Under the pieces are notes generated by a model. The model ran no database searches and was not told the DNA's origin. It saw nothing but the letters and a program-made list of their open reading frames with translations. Shown one piece after another: positions 17,161 to 26,210 of a stretch of DNA of 57,637 bases. Positions within the stretch are counted from its first letter, which is position 1. Every line of letters starts with the position of its first letter. The translations under genes were made by a program, and so were the position numbers. Origin of the DNA: an uncultured Corynebacterium sp. (GTDB lineage Bacteria > Actinomycetota > Actinomycetes > Mycobacteriales > Mycobacteriaceae); NCBI RefSeq assembly GCF_943912665.1, contig NZ_CALTVG010000008.1, forward strand, positions 1 through 57,637, in the 5' to 3' direction.

Positions 17161-17716
17161 CGAGATCGATGTCATTGTCAATGTCGGTGGTGATGGACTT
17201 GTCCTCCACCAGGCCGGCGGCGCGGTGGCGCTCGATGGTGGCGTCAATCTCCTCCATCATGGTGTCCGCCTTCTTCTCATCCACCGGGGTGGCCAGGGAG
17301 AGCTCACCAACGAGAATCTGGCGAGCCTTGGCCAGCATGCGCTTCTCACCGGCGGACAGGCCGCGGTCCTGGTCGCGGCGCCACAGGTCACGGACAACCT
17401 CAGCGACCTTGTTGATGTCACCGGAGGCCAGGCGCTCCTGGTTGGCCTTGTAGCGGCGGGACCAGTTGCCGGCCTCTTCGACGTCGACCTCGCGCAACAC
17501 GGAAAAGACCTTCTCCAGGCCCTCCTTGCCCACGACGTCGCGCACGCCGACCATCTCGACGTTCTTGGACGGCACGCGCACTACCAGGTCGGACTGGTTG
17601 ATCTGCAAGACGAGGTACTCGAGGGTCTCGCCACCCATCTCGCGGGTTTCGATCGCCGTAATCTTGGCAGCGCCGTGGTGGGGGTAGACGACGACCTCTC
17701 CGACCTTAAATTCCAT
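17132..17716 (-). CDS. carD: CarD-type RNA polymerase-binding transcription regulator
   Basis: 194 residues. N-terminal Tudor-like RNAP-interaction domain ([22 protein letters not shown]) that contacts the beta subunit, followed by a helical DNA-binding domain with the conserved Trp-containing [17 protein letters not shown] Asp/Glu-rich C-terminal tail ends the protein. CarD stabilises open promoter complexes, notably at rRNA promoters. The ATG at 17716 has AAAGGAG seven bases upstream; the 12 further codons in frame are discarded. Confidence 0.96.
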   Translation of the reverse strand: MEFKVGEVVVYPHHGAAKITAIETREMGGETLEYLVLQINQSDLVVRVPSKNVEMVGVRDVVGKEGLEKVFSVLREVDVEEAGNWSRRYKANQERLASGDINKVAEVVRDLWRRDQDRGLSAGEKRMLAKARQILVGELSLATPVDEKKADTMMEEIDATIERHRAAGLVEDKSITTDIDNDIDLDDLSFDDED

Positions 17717-17976
17717 TGCCACTCCTTTATTGAGTACCCATCGCGTGCCCACTGCGTGGGGCGTATATACAGGGAGCTTATTCTAGCACGCTGGCCTTTA
17801 CCCCCGCCCCGGCGGGCACCGCCCACACGCTCTACACCACGAAGGCCACGCGGCGCAGCACGGCTACCCCCGGTTTACCCAAGAGGTTGGGGACTAACTG
17901 TGTGCTTTCCCCGAAGAGGGACTAGGCTAAAGCGTTGATAAGCTTTGTGATCGCAATTCTATGGAGGACACTCACA

Positions 17977-18540
17977 GTGCAATCCCTGAAGTCCGCCGCG
18001 CGCCGCGGTGCCATCATGTCAGTTACTGCCCTCTCCGCGCTGGCGCTGGCTTCCTGCTCGGCTGGCCACGTTGCACAGACCGCTGAGAAGGTCGCTGCTG
18101 TTGACGGCGCATCCGCCAGCACCGAGGACGGCAAGGTGTCCGTCCGCGACGTCACCATCCAGGTAGAGCCGGACAGCGGTGAGACCTCCCTGAAGTTCCT
18201 CGCCATCAACGAAGGCTACGAGATCAGCGATGTCACCCTGGAGTCCATCACCGTGGACGGCCAGCACGTCACCATCGAGGGCGCTGAGCCGATTGCCCGC
18301 GATCAGTCCCTGTACGGCGACTCCGCCGCCAACCTGGAGGAGCTGCCGAAGGACAAGAACGTCACCTACGTCACCACCTCCCTGAACAACGAGGAGTTCG
18401 GCTTCGGCGGCGCCCGCCCGGTCACCTTCACCTTCAACACCGGCACCATCGAGGTTGACGCCGCCGTGGCAGCCTCCCCGCTGCAGTCCGGCAAGTACGA
18501 CCGCGACCCGGAGTCCACCGAGGGCTACACCGAGAACTAG
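17977..18540 (+). CDS. LpqE-like secreted lipoprotein
   Basis: 187 residues from a GTG with GGAGG at 17963-17967. Signal peptide with lipobox LASC, lipidated Cys27. The mature part is beta-rich with DVTIQVEPDSGETSLKFLAINEG and a copper-chaperone-like overall look, but the Met/His ligands of that family are absent. Position between carD (divergent) and radA is the position of lpqE in M. tuberculosis, which is why I call it LpqE-like. Function unknown. Confidence 0.85.
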   Translation: MQSLKSAARRGAIMSVTALSALALASCSAGHVAQTAEKVAAVDGASASTEDGKVSVRDVTIQVEPDSGETSLKFLAINEGYEISDVTLESITVDGQHVTIEGAEPIARDQSLYGDSAANLEELPKDKNVTYVTTSLNNEEFGFGGARPVTFTFNTGTIEVDAAVAASPLQSGKYDRDPESTEGYTEN

Positions 18541-18576
18541 TACGTAGCCGCTCCCCAGCCGCGCCACCACTACCCC

Positions 18577-18631
18577 ACGCCTCCCCATACCGAAGCCTGC
18601 TGGGCTTCACGGGGAGGCGTCTCGCGTTTTT
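18577..18631 (+). terminator. rho-independent terminator after the LpqE-like gene
   Basis: Ten-base stem ACGCCTCCCC (18577-18586) with GGGGAGGCGT (18611-18620), an inner hairpin GAAGCC/GGCTTC, and TTTTT at 18627-18631. It isolates the lipoprotein gene from radA. Confidence 0.85.
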
Positions 18632-18696
18632 GCTGCTGAGCGGCAACTCTTGCCGGCGTGGCGTGCGTGTCCGAGGCACTTACTAGAGTGTTGGGC

Positions 18697-20070
18697 ATGG
18701 CAAAGAAGGTTCGTCCCGTCCACACGTGTTCCGAATGTGGTTTCGTCTCCCCGAAGTGGCTCGGCCGCTGCCCCGAGTGCGGTTCGTGGGGAACGCTGCA
18801 GGAGACTGCGGCACAAGACGGCGGCAGTGCCGCCCAGGCCGCCGTGTCAGGGCGGCGGCCCACGGGGCTTACGCCGACCAGCCCGGCTGTGCCCATCACG
18901 AAGATTGGTGCGACGCAGACCAAGGCGATCAACACTGGCATTGGGGAGCTGGACCGCGTGCTGGGCCGCGGCATCGTCCCCGGATCGGTGGTGCTCATGG
19001 CGGGCGAGCCGGGAGTGGGCAAGTCCACGCTGCTGCTGGAGGTAGCCTCCCGCTGGGCGCAGCTCGGGCGCACCGCGCTCTACGCCACGGCGGAGGAATC
19101 TGCCGGACAGGTGCGCGCCCGCGCCGAACGCACCGGCGCCTTGCATGAGACGTTGTACCTCGCCGCGGAGTCCAACCTCGACGTCGTCTTCGGCCACGTG
19201 GAACAGCTCAAGCCCAGCCTCATCATCGTGGACTCGGTCCAGACCATGCATGCAGCCGGGGTTGAGGGCGTCGCCGGCGGCGTAGCACAGTCCCGCGCCG
19301 TCACCGCCGCCCTCACCACGCTGGCCAAGACCACCGGCATCCCGATTCTGCTGGTGGGCCACGTGACCAAGGACGGCAACGTGGCGGGCCCGCGCGTGCT
19401 GGAGCACCTCGTGGACGTCGTCCTTAATTTTGAAGGCGACCGCCAGTCCTCGCTGCGCCTGCTGCGCGGATTAAAGAACCGCTTCGGCGCCACGGATGAG
19501 ATGGGATGTTTCGAGCAGACTTCGGCCGGTATTAGAGAGGTGGCCGATCCCTCCGGCCTGTTCCTCTCCCACCGGGGCAGTACCCCGGACGGCTCCGCGG
19601 TGACAGTCGCCATGGACGGCGTGCGCCCCATCCTGGCGGAGGTCCAGGCGCTCACCGTGGACCCGGTGGCGAAGAACCCGCGCCGCGTCGTCACGGGGCT
19701 CGATTCGAACCGCGTGCCCATGGTGCTCGCGGTGCTGCAGGCCCGCGCCGGCGAGCGCACCAACGACAAGGATGCCTACGTGGCCACCGTGGGCGGCATG
19801 AAGATCCAAGAGCCCGCGACAGATCTGGCGGTAGCACTGGCCACCTGGTCCTCCCTGCACGAGCGGCCATTGCCGCCCAAGACAGTAGTCATTGGGGAGG
19901 TGGGCCTCGCCGGCGAAGTGCGCCGCGTGCCGAACCTGGACCGCCGCTTGTCGGAGGCCGCGCGCTTGGGCTACCGCCGCGCCATCGTCCCACCCGGGGA
20001 GGTCGAGGTATCCGGGATGCGCGTCACGCACGCCGCTACGGTTAGTGAGGCCATCGCGGCACTGAGCTAG
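18697..20070 (+). CDS. radA: DNA repair protein RadA (Sms)
   Basis: 457 residues. C4 zinc finger at Cys11, 14, 25, 28, RecA-like core with Walker A GEPGVGKST near residue 107, the RadA-specific KNRFG motif, and a C-terminal Lon-protease-like domain (VGGMKIQEPATDLAVALA) lacking protease residues. RadA is a ring helicase that helps branch migration in recombinational repair. The ATG at 18697 places the zinc finger ten residues in. In mycobacteria and many actinobacteria disA follows directly; here a convergent unrelated gene does. Confidence 0.95.
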   Translation: MAKKVRPVHTCSECGFVSPKWLGRCPECGSWGTLQETAAQDGGSAAQAAVSGRRPTGLTPTSPAVPITKIGATQTKAINTGIGELDRVLGRGIVPGSVVLMAGEPGVGKSTLLLEVASRWAQLGRTALYATAEESAGQVRARAERTGALHETLYLAAESNLDVVFGHVEQLKPSLIIVDSVQTMHAAGVEGVAGGVAQSRAVTAALTTLAKTTGIPILLVGHVTKDGNVAGPRVLEHLVDVVLNFEGDRQSSLRLLRGLKNRFGATDEMGCFEQTSAGIREVADPSGLFLSHRGSTPDGSAVTVAMDGVRPILAEVQALTVDPVAKNPRRVVTGLDSNRVPMVLAVLQARAGERTNDKDAYVATVGGMKIQEPATDLAVALATWSSLHERPLPPKTVVIGEVGLAGEVRRVPNLDRRLSEAARLGYRRAIVPPGEVEVSGMRVTHAATVSEAIAALS

Positions 20071-20096
20071 ATGCTTGGCCTACGCCGGGGCGTGTC

Positions 20097-20873
20097 TTAT
20101 ACCAAGTTGAAGGGCAGCGCCGCGGAGTAGTTCTCCCCGATGACGGTGTGCAGGAAGTAGGCGCCTGGCTCTGCCTCGGGGCGGTCGGTGCACACACCGG
20201 GCTCGGAGCGCTTCCGGGACCAGTCCGCCTGGAAGTAGCGGGTCTCACCCGTCTTGAAGGTCTGCTCGCCGGTCTCTACTGAGGCATAGCAATCGGTATC
20301 CGCCCACACGCGCTCGTTGCTGCCCATCTTGTAGACCTCAAAGCGCAGCTGCTGCTCATCCAAGTTGATAGTGCAGTCCTTCGTGGTCGGGTTGAAGACC
20401 TCCATGTAGAACGTGGGCATCTTGCCCGCCGGGACGGTCTCCTCATTGGTCTTCGCCATGACCTTCAGGTCCTCGAGGGAACAGGTGGTCTTCGCCGGAT
20501 CTACCGCCAGCTTCTCGGGGTCAGCGGGCTGGTTCTCTTCCGAACTGGGCTCTTCGCTGGAAGGCTGCTCTGATTCGGAACCATCCTTCTTATCCTCGGA
20601 CTTGTCCGCGGGCGCGGCGGCCTCCGGAGAACCCGACTCTGCGGAGCCCTCAGAGCTCTCCGGCGCCGCCGTGGTGCTGGTTTCCTCAGTCATGCTGGTG
20701 GATGCCGCAGCGGGCTGGGAGCCGTCCTGCTCTTCCTTCGAGCCGCCTAACAGCATGGTTGCCGCCGCGATCAGGGCGACGACAAGCACCAAAATCGCCA
20801 CGAGCGCGGCGATGCGGCGCCGGACATAGATTTCTCGCGGCAGCGGCTTCGAAGTGCGGGTTGGCTCAGTCAC
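20097..20873 (-). CDS. membrane-anchored extracytoplasmic protein
   Basis: 258 residues from a GTG at 20873 (the longer frame's TTG has its Shine-Dalgarno with no spacing). A cytosolic stretch of about 20 residues with PLPREIYVRRR leads into one membrane helix (about residues 21-45). A Ser/Glu/Ala-rich low-complexity linker runs to about residue 120. A globular domain with two or three Cys (TTCSLEDL, KDCTINL, TDCYASV, GVCTDRP) follows. Corynebacteria have a similar secreted protein gene after radA/disA. No known function. Confidence 0.85.
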   Translation of the reverse strand: MTEPTRTSKPLPREIYVRRRIAALVAILVLVVALIAAATMLLGGSKEEQDGSQPAAASTSMTEETSTTAAPESSEGSAESGSPEAAAPADKSEDKKDGSESEQPSSEEPSSEENQPADPEKLAVDPAKTTCSLEDLKVMAKTNEETVPAGKMPTFYMEVFNPTTKDCTINLDEQQLRFEVYKMGSNERVWADTDCYASVETGEQTFKTGETRYFQADWSRKRSEPGVCTDRPEAEPGAYFLHTVIGENYSAALPFNLV

Positions 20874-20959
20874 ACCACCAATTTTAGGGTGCCTGGGCGC
20901 CAACTCCTACCAGCCGCCCGCCGCGTGTCTCGCCTGACCGGGATGATCTGGCTGTGCGG

Positions 20960-21583
20960 CTACTGCACGCCGTGGAGGACCACGGTTTCGACGCTGGAGT
21001 CCTCCAGGAGGTAGCGCAGGCCCACCACACCGAGGGTTCCCTCATCCAGCAGGCGGCGCGCGGCCGGTACATCAGAAACGATCTGGGACACCGTCTGCGC
21101 GGTGTGTTCCCGCTCAAAGTCGGCAGTCTCATCGCGGCCCTCACGCTTGGCTACCAAGGCGGAGGCCGCCACCTTCTCAATAATCGGGCGCTGCAGGCCC
21201 TTGGGAAGCTCCCCGCCGGCGAGGAACCCGGACGCCGCGGCCACCGCGCCGCAGGACTGGTGGCCCATGACGACGAGCAGGTTGGCCTGCAGGTTTTCCA
21301 GAGCGTAATCCAGCGAAGCCAGCACCGCGTTATCCAGGATGTGCCCGGCGGTGCGGATGACAAAGGCATCCCCGAAGCCGATGTTGAACACGTGCTCAAT
21401 CGGCGCGCGCGAATCCGAGCAGGACAGGACAATGACGCGCGGGTCTTGCCCCTGGGTCAGCCCGGCGCGCAGCTTGGCGTCCTGGTTGACGGCGATGAGG
21501 TTTCCGGTGACGAGGCGCTGGTTGCCCTCCTGGAGGGCTTCCCACACCTTCTGCGGATCTTGAGGTACGTGTCGAAGAGGCAT
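20960..21583 (-). CDS. beta-class carbonic anhydrase
   Basis: 207 residues. Zinc-binding motif CSDSR with the catalytic Asp-Arg dyad near residue 55, IRTAGH, and the second ligand pair H-X2-C in GHQSCGA. Converts CO2 and water to bicarbonate for carboxylases. It matches CanB (Rv3588c), next to mutY in M. tuberculosis; here also divergent from mutY with a 41-base gap. The cytosolic form is implied by the lack of a signal peptide. Confidence 0.95.
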   Translation of the reverse strand: MPLRHVPQDPQKVWEALQEGNQRLVTGNLIAVNQDAKLRAGLTQGQDPRVIVLSCSDSRAPIEHVFNIGFGDAFVIRTAGHILDNAVLASLDYALENLQANLLVVMGHQSCGAVAAASGFLAGGELPKGLQRPIIEKVAASALVAKREGRDETADFEREHTAQTVSQIVSDVPAARRLLDEGTLGVVGLRYLLEDSSVETVVLHGVQ

Positions 21584-21624
21584 GATTCACACTCTAGTCC
21601 CCCACCCCCTACACTGTGAGCCTT

Positions 21625-22485
21625 ATGGATACCCAAGCTGTCGTGGAGTGGTTCGACGCCAACGAGCGGCCCCTGCCGTGGCGCCGCCCCGGGACCTCCG
21701 CCTGGGGTGTGCTGCTCAGCGAGGTCATGAGCCAGCAGACCCCGGTCGCGCGCGTGGCCCCGCAATGGGAGGAATGGATGCGGCGCTGGCCCACCCCGGC
21801 GGATCTCGCGGCGGCCTCCAAGGCGGACGTGCTGCGCGCGTGGGGCAAACTGGGATACCCGCGTCGCGCGCTGCGCCTGTGGGAGTGCGCGAAGGAGATT
21901 GGTGCGGGGGAGGTCCCCGGGGACGTCGCCAAGCTGCTGGCGTTGCCGGGCATCGGTGACTATACGGCCCGGGCGGTGGCGTGCTTCCACTATGGGCGAA
22001 ACGTGCCGGTGGTGGATACCAACGTGCGCCGCGTGTACGCCCGCGCGGTCGACGGCACTTTCCTGCCGCCCACCCCGTCCAAGCGCGAATTGGCGCAGGT
22101 GGAAGCATTGCTTTCGGAGGAGAACGGCCCGCGCTTTTCGGCCGCTCTCATGGAGCTCGGCGCGCTGGTGTGCACCGCCAAGAACCCGGACTGCGCGGCC
22201 TGCCCGCTGAAGTCCACGTGCGCGTGGCAGCTGGCGGGGTGCCCCGAGCCCAGCGCGGAGGAGACGGCGCGTGCGAAGAAGCGTGTGCAAAAGTTCGCCG
22301 GTACGGATCGCCAGGTGCGGGGCCTGCTTCTCGACGTCCTCCGGGACTCCCCTCACCCCGTCCCGCAGGCCGACCTCGACGCGGTGTGGCCGGACGCCGC
22401 GCAGCGCTCGCGCGCGCTGGCTTCCTTGCTGGAGGACGGCCTTATGGAGCAGGACGCGCAGGGCCTGTTTCACCTGCCGCACTAG
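21625..22485 (+). CDS. mutY: A/G-specific adenine DNA glycosylase MutY
   Basis: Removes adenine mispaired with 8-oxoguanine. About 286 residues. SEVMSQQTPV with the catalytic Glu, helix-hairpin-helix LPGIGDYTARAV, catalytic Asp in VVDTNVRR, and the [4Fe-4S] loop CTAKNPDCAACPLKSTC (C-X6-C-X2-C-X5-C spacing). The C-terminal half is short, so a full NUDIX-like 8-oxoG recognition domain is probably missing or reduced. ATG 21625 or a GTG nine bases upstream could be the start; TACACT just before the GTG looks like a -10 and would give a leaderless message. The 3' end overlaps the convergent exporter gene by 44 bases. Confidence 0.94.
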   Translation: MDTQAVVEWFDANERPLPWRRPGTSAWGVLLSEVMSQQTPVARVAPQWEEWMRRWPTPADLAAASKADVLRAWGKLGYPRRALRLWECAKEIGAGEVPGDVAKLLALPGIGDYTARAVACFHYGRNVPVVDTNVRRVYARAVDGTFLPPTPSKRELAQVEALLSEENGPRFSAALMELGALVCTAKNPDCAACPLKSTCAWQLAGCPEPSAEETARAKKRVQKFAGTDRQVRGLLLDVLRDSPHPVPQADLDAVWPDAAQRSRALASLLEDGLMEQDAQGLFHLPH

Positions 22486-23785
22486 GCCCGCCCGCCGGGC
22501 TGGGGACATGCGAAAAGTCAATGAGCCGCCCCAGCGTCCAGTCACGATCCGTCAGCAGGCGCGCGAGGATGAGACCGCAGCCGATGGCCGCCACAGCCAT
22601 GGAGGCGGTGGCGAAGTTACTCAATGCCTGATCCATGTTGCCCACGTTGAGGTGGTAGACGGTGCGGAACATGGAGGTACCCGGAATCATGATGACGGAG
22701 GCCGGCACCGTCGTGGTGATACGCGGCAGGTGCGCGCTCTTGGAGGCCACCGCGCCCAAAAGCCCCACGATGAGACCGCCGGCAAAGGCGCCGACGTAGC
22801 TCGTGGCCCCGACTCCGATGAGGATCAGGCGCACGAGGTTGGCCACCGTTCCCACCGCGGCCGCCACGAGCACCATCCGGCGCGATGAGTTAAAGAGGAA
22901 CGCGAATCCCGAAATACCCAAGAAGCTAGCCGCCGCGGCGGCGAGGTACCATACCGGTTCATAGTCCGGGATGCCCGGTTCCGGGGTGAGCTCCGTGGTC
23001 CAGCTGACCAGCGCCACGGTAAACGTGGCGGCGGTGATCACCGTCAGCGCGTAGGTCAGCCGGGACAGCCCGGCCTCAAAGTCGAAGCGCGCCAGGTCAA
23101 TGAGCGCGGAGAACAGCGGGAAGCCAGGAATGAGGAAGAGGACCGCAGCCACGTAGCCCGAGGAAAACTCCGAGGGGTCCGCCACCCCGACGGCCGCCAC
23201 GGCCTCGGTGGTGAAGAAGTACACGAGGCTGGCCACCGTTCCGGCCGCCACGATGCAGCCCAGCTGGTGCACGTGTTTGCCGTGCAAGACCGCGCGCGTG
23301 AGCTGGCCGCAGAAGGCGGCGAGGGCCACCAGCAGAATCGCCGGCGGGGTAAAGAAGTTCAGGACCGCAAACGAGGCACACGCAATTGCCGCCGCCGCTG
23401 CCAACAGCCACCGGTTCCACCGCTTGACCACGTTGGCCTCGATGACGTCGAGCATCTCCGTGAGCTCTTCCGCCGTAATGCCGGCGTACAGCCGGTGGTG
23501 GGTCAGATCCTCTAAGGCCTCGATCCGGGAGGCATCCACCGCGGGGGAATGCTGCTGCGCCACCACCGTGCGGAAGTCACGGCCGCGGTGGAACGTACAG
23601 GTGATCTGTGTGACGCCGACGTTGGCGTCAAGGCGATCAAACCCGAGTGCGCGGGCGGCTCGCTTCATGCCTCGCAGCACGCGGTAGCCCGATGTGCCCG
23701 CCCCCATCAGCATCATGCCCAGGCGCAGCACCACGTCGGCCTCGTACCCCATGCGAACGTAGTCAGTGCTGGGGCGTGAGCTCAT
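22442..23785 (-). CDS. second ThrE-type threonine/serine exporter
   Basis: 447 residues. Same two-part build as the exporter at 253-1977: a soluble domain (residues 1-130, with GAGTSGYRVLRGMKRAARALG and VTQITCTF) followed by ten hydrophobic helices from about residue 140 with the VPASVIMIPGTSMFR loop. Lacks the Pro/Gln tail of the first copy. The ATG shares its A with the stop of the small DUF4236 gene (TAATG), so the two are coupled. Substrates unproven. Confidence 0.9.
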   Translation of the reverse strand: MSSRPSTDYVRMGYEADVVLRLGMMLMGAGTSGYRVLRGMKRAARALGFDRLDANVGVTQITCTFHRGRDFRTVVAQQHSPAVDASRIEALEDLTHHRLYAGITAEELTEMLDVIEANVVKRWNRWLLAAAAAIACASFAVLNFFTPPAILLVALAAFCGQLTRAVLHGKHVHQLGCIVAAGTVASLVYFFTTEAVAAVGVADPSEFSSGYVAAVLFLIPGFPLFSALIDLARFDFEAGLSRLTYALTVITAATFTVALVSWTTELTPEPGIPDYEPVWYLAAAAASFLGISGFAFLFNSSRRMVLVAAAVGTVANLVRLILIGVGATSYVGAFAGGLIVGLLGAVASKSAHLPRITTTVPASVIMIPGTSMFRTVYHLNVGNMDQALSNFATASMAVAAIGCGLILARLLTDRDWTLGRLIDFSHVPSPAGGPSAAGETGPARPAP

Positions 23786-23955
23786 TAGCGCCAGCGCCCC
23801 CGGAAGTTCAGACCGCCCGGCAGGTTAACCCACATGCCGCCACGAGAGTTGAAGGTGACTGGGCCGACCTTGGTCGACATCGACGCACCGGAGCCTGAGA
23901 GGTTCACCCAGCTGTTCTTTCCGGTCTTCTTGCGCTTGCGGAAGTAAATACCCAT
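23785..23955 (-). CDS. DUF4236-type small protein
   Basis: 56 residues. The pattern MGIYFRKRKKTGKNSWVNLS, then GASMSTKVGPVTFNSRGG and a Gly-rich end with LPGGLNFR, is that of the DUF4236 domain found at the start of diverse bacterial proteins or, as here, alone. Function unknown. The start at 23955 fits the domain boundary; a longer frame to 24003 adds nothing recognisable. It is fused by a TAATG overlap to the exporter gene. Confidence 0.75.
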   Translation of the reverse strand: MGIYFRKRKKTGKNSWVNLSGSGASMSTKVGPVTFNSRGGMWVNLPGGLNFRGRWR

Positions 23956-24016
23956 AACGGCTAGCTTAGCGTGACAAACTGCTGCGCCGTACACGAGAAA
24001 CATTTAGTATTACCTC

Positions 24017-25240
24017 ATGAAATCACTTTCCCGCACAGTACTCGCCGCGGTGGCAGCGCTGACCACCGCTGTTGCTCCTGCCACCGCCGCGGCCGACCCC
24101 GGCGCTGTTACCGCCTCCCAGCCCATTTCCCACGCTGCCGCGATAGCCGGCGTGCGCGCGGAAAAGATCTCCTACGAATCCACCCTCATGGACGGCTCCC
24201 CCACCACCGTCACCGGAGTCATCTACGAGCCCTCCGTACCGTGGAACGGGCCGGGCGAGCGCCCCACCATCATCTTTGCCCCGGGCACCCGCGGGGCGGG
24301 CGACCAGTGCGCGCCCTCCAACGCGGACCAGGCAGTGGGCAACCTAGCTTTGGGCCCGGCCCAGCAGGTCACGCTCAACATGAACTACGAGTACGCCTTC
24401 TACCAGTACGCTGCGCAGCAGGGCGTGCGAGTGGTCACCACGGATCTCGTGGGCCTCGGAACGCCCGGCCACCACTCCTACGTCAACCACATCGAGGAGG
24501 CACACGCGGTTCTCGACGCCGCCCGGGCCACCCTCCGCCACACGCACGCCCCCGCCAACGCCCCGGTCGGGTTCGCCGGCTATTCCCAGGGCGGTGGTGC
24601 AGCGGCAGCGGCCGCCGAGTACGCGGCCACTTATGCCCCGGAGCTCAACGTCAAAGGCACCTACGCGGGCGCACCTCCTGCTGACCTCTTTGAGGTCATG
24701 GATGCTGTCGACGGCTCCTCCATCGTCCACGTCTTGGGCTACGCCATCAACGGCTACGCCGAGCGCAGCCCGGGGTTCTACAACGAGATCGTCACTGAGA
24801 TGAACCCGCGCGGCATGCACTACCTGGCCAGCGCCGCGGACGCCTGTATCGGCGATTCCATCGCAACGTGGGGTTTTACCCGTACCAGCCAGCTGACCAA
24901 GACGGGTGAGTCCTTCAGCGAGCTCATCCACCGCAAGCCAGTGGCCGCGCAGATGATGGCAGAGCAGCGTCTGGGCCAACACCCGCTCAACGCGCCCCTG
25001 CTGGTCATGAATTCCCCCACGGATGATCTCATTCCCTACGAGCAGGCGCGCACCATGGCCGGAAACTTCTGCGCGCAGGGCGGCACCGTCCAATTTGAAG
25101 CCGCCGATCCTGTCGATATCTTCCGCACCGCCGGCGCGAACCACGCGCTGCCGATGGTGACCTCCATCCCGCGCGGCGTGAACTACCTTCTGGAACGCTT
25201 CCGGGATGTGCCGGCTCCCACCAACTGCCAGGCTTCCTAA
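24017..25240 (+). CDS. secreted triacylglycerol lipase (LIP family)
   Basis: 407 residues. Sec signal peptide with cleavage near ATAAADP (about residue 27). Alpha/beta-hydrolase with oxyanion region FAPGTRGAGDQCAPS, nucleophile GYSQGGGAAAAA (Ser near 188), Asp in NSPTDDLIPYEQ, and His in GANHALP. Cys pairs (QCAPS, DACIG, NFCAQG, TNCQ) suggest disulfides outside the cell. This secretory lipase family is common in lipid-dependent or skin corynebacteria. It converges on the DUF1266 gene with a 3-base gap. Confidence 0.92.
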   Translation: MKSLSRTVLAAVAALTTAVAPATAAADPGAVTASQPISHAAAIAGVRAEKISYESTLMDGSPTTVTGVIYEPSVPWNGPGERPTIIFAPGTRGAGDQCAPSNADQAVGNLALGPAQQVTLNMNYEYAFYQYAAQQGVRVVTTDLVGLGTPGHHSYVNHIEEAHAVLDAARATLRHTHAPANAPVGFAGYSQGGGAAAAAAEYAATYAPELNVKGTYAGAPPADLFEVMDAVDGSSIVHVLGYAINGYAERSPGFYNEIVTEMNPRGMHYLASAADACIGDSIATWGFTRTSQLTKTGESFSELIHRKPVAAQMMAEQRLGQHPLNAPLLVMNSPTDDLIPYEQARTMAGNFCAQGGTVQFEAADPVDIFRTAGANHALPMVTSIPRGVNYLLERFRDVPAPTNCQAS

Positions 25241-25243
25241 GGC

Positions 25244-26077
25244 CTAGTGCAAACCGTCCAACGGTGAGAATGGCTCCTCGGCTTGGATGTCATGCAACGG
25301 CACACGCACCCAAGGCGAATCACTGTGTGCGAGCAGCTCGGTGAGCCGTTGCGATTGGTCCTTCATCGCAGCGGCGACGTCGGGCTCGCCGTCACTCGCC
25401 CAAACCATTCGGCCCCACCAGAAGCTTGCGGCAACGTCAGCCCACGACACGAAGTAGCGCTGCAGCGCCGCCACGGCTTTATCCGAAATCTGAAGGAACT
25501 CTTCTGGAGAGATCCACCCCAGCTCCGTTGCCGGGCCACCAACGTTGTGAATTCGGATAATATCCCATGCGCGCGTAGTGGTGGGCAATGCCGGGGCAGC
25601 TGCTTTGGCAAAGCCATCCGAGCGCAACATCCTCACGAGGTAGCGGAACTTATGTTCACCACGACGCGGATCCGCACCTTGGGCAACAAAGAAGTCTTTG
25701 AGAAACTCGACCTTTTCTTCCACTTCCGCATCTAACTCGCGCTCAGGGACGTCCTTGACGGCGTATGCGAGGGGCAAAACCAAGTCATCTTCCACATGCT
25801 GGCCGCCTTCGAGCAGGGCATCAATGACCTGATGCGCCTCCTGAGCCCCGGTGACGCCATAGCTTTGCTCGAGGAATGCTTTGTACTGCTTGGCCGTCCT
25901 TGCATTGATGTCCTCCGCCCCTAGCGGGGTCGCAAACGCCTTATTGCTCTTATACATCATTCCCCAAGAGTGGCGGCGCACTTCATCTTTGCTCGGCGCC
26001 GGTTCCGGCCACGGGAACTTTGTAAGGCGGTAGATCCAAGTATCATCAAACTTTGCTGGCGTGAACGTTGAGCTCAT
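25244..26077 (-). CDS. DUF1266 domain protein
   Basis: 277 residues from the ATG at 26077. The second half matches DUF1266: TRAWDIIRIHNVGG, the LGWISPEEFLQISDKAV segment, LQRYFVSWADVAASFWWGRMVW and a final acidic stretch. No membrane helix. DUF1266 is found across bacteria with no assigned biochemical role and is frequent in accessory DNA. The 5' end faces the next gene across a 133-base gap. Codon use is more relaxed than in the housekeeping genes. Confidence 0.8.
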   Translation of the reverse strand: MSSTFTPAKFDDTWIYRLTKFPWPEPAPSKDEVRRHSWGMMYKSNKAFATPLGAEDINARTAKQYKAFLEQSYGVTGAQEAHQVIDALLEGGQHVEDDLVLPLAYAVKDVPERELDAEVEEKVEFLKDFFVAQGADPRRGEHKFRYLVRMLRSDGFAKAAAPALPTTTRAWDIIRIHNVGGPATELGWISPEEFLQISDKAVAALQRYFVSWADVAASFWWGRMVWASDGEPDVAAAMKDQSQRLTELLAHSDSPWVRVPLHDIQAEEPFSPLDGLH

Positions 26078-26210
26078 ACCCACACAACGTACCGAGGTTT
26101 TCTGGCACGGTTCCATGGTGTCCCACCCAACACCCCTATACAGGGGGTGATCTATGCCATAATTCAGCACACCCAGTCACAGTTTTTGATGTGTTGTTAG
26201 TCTCGTGTGC

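Noticed and set aside
20082..20093. ACGCC-GG-GGCGT as a radA terminator
   Set aside because: Two-base loop is sterically poor and no T-run follows.
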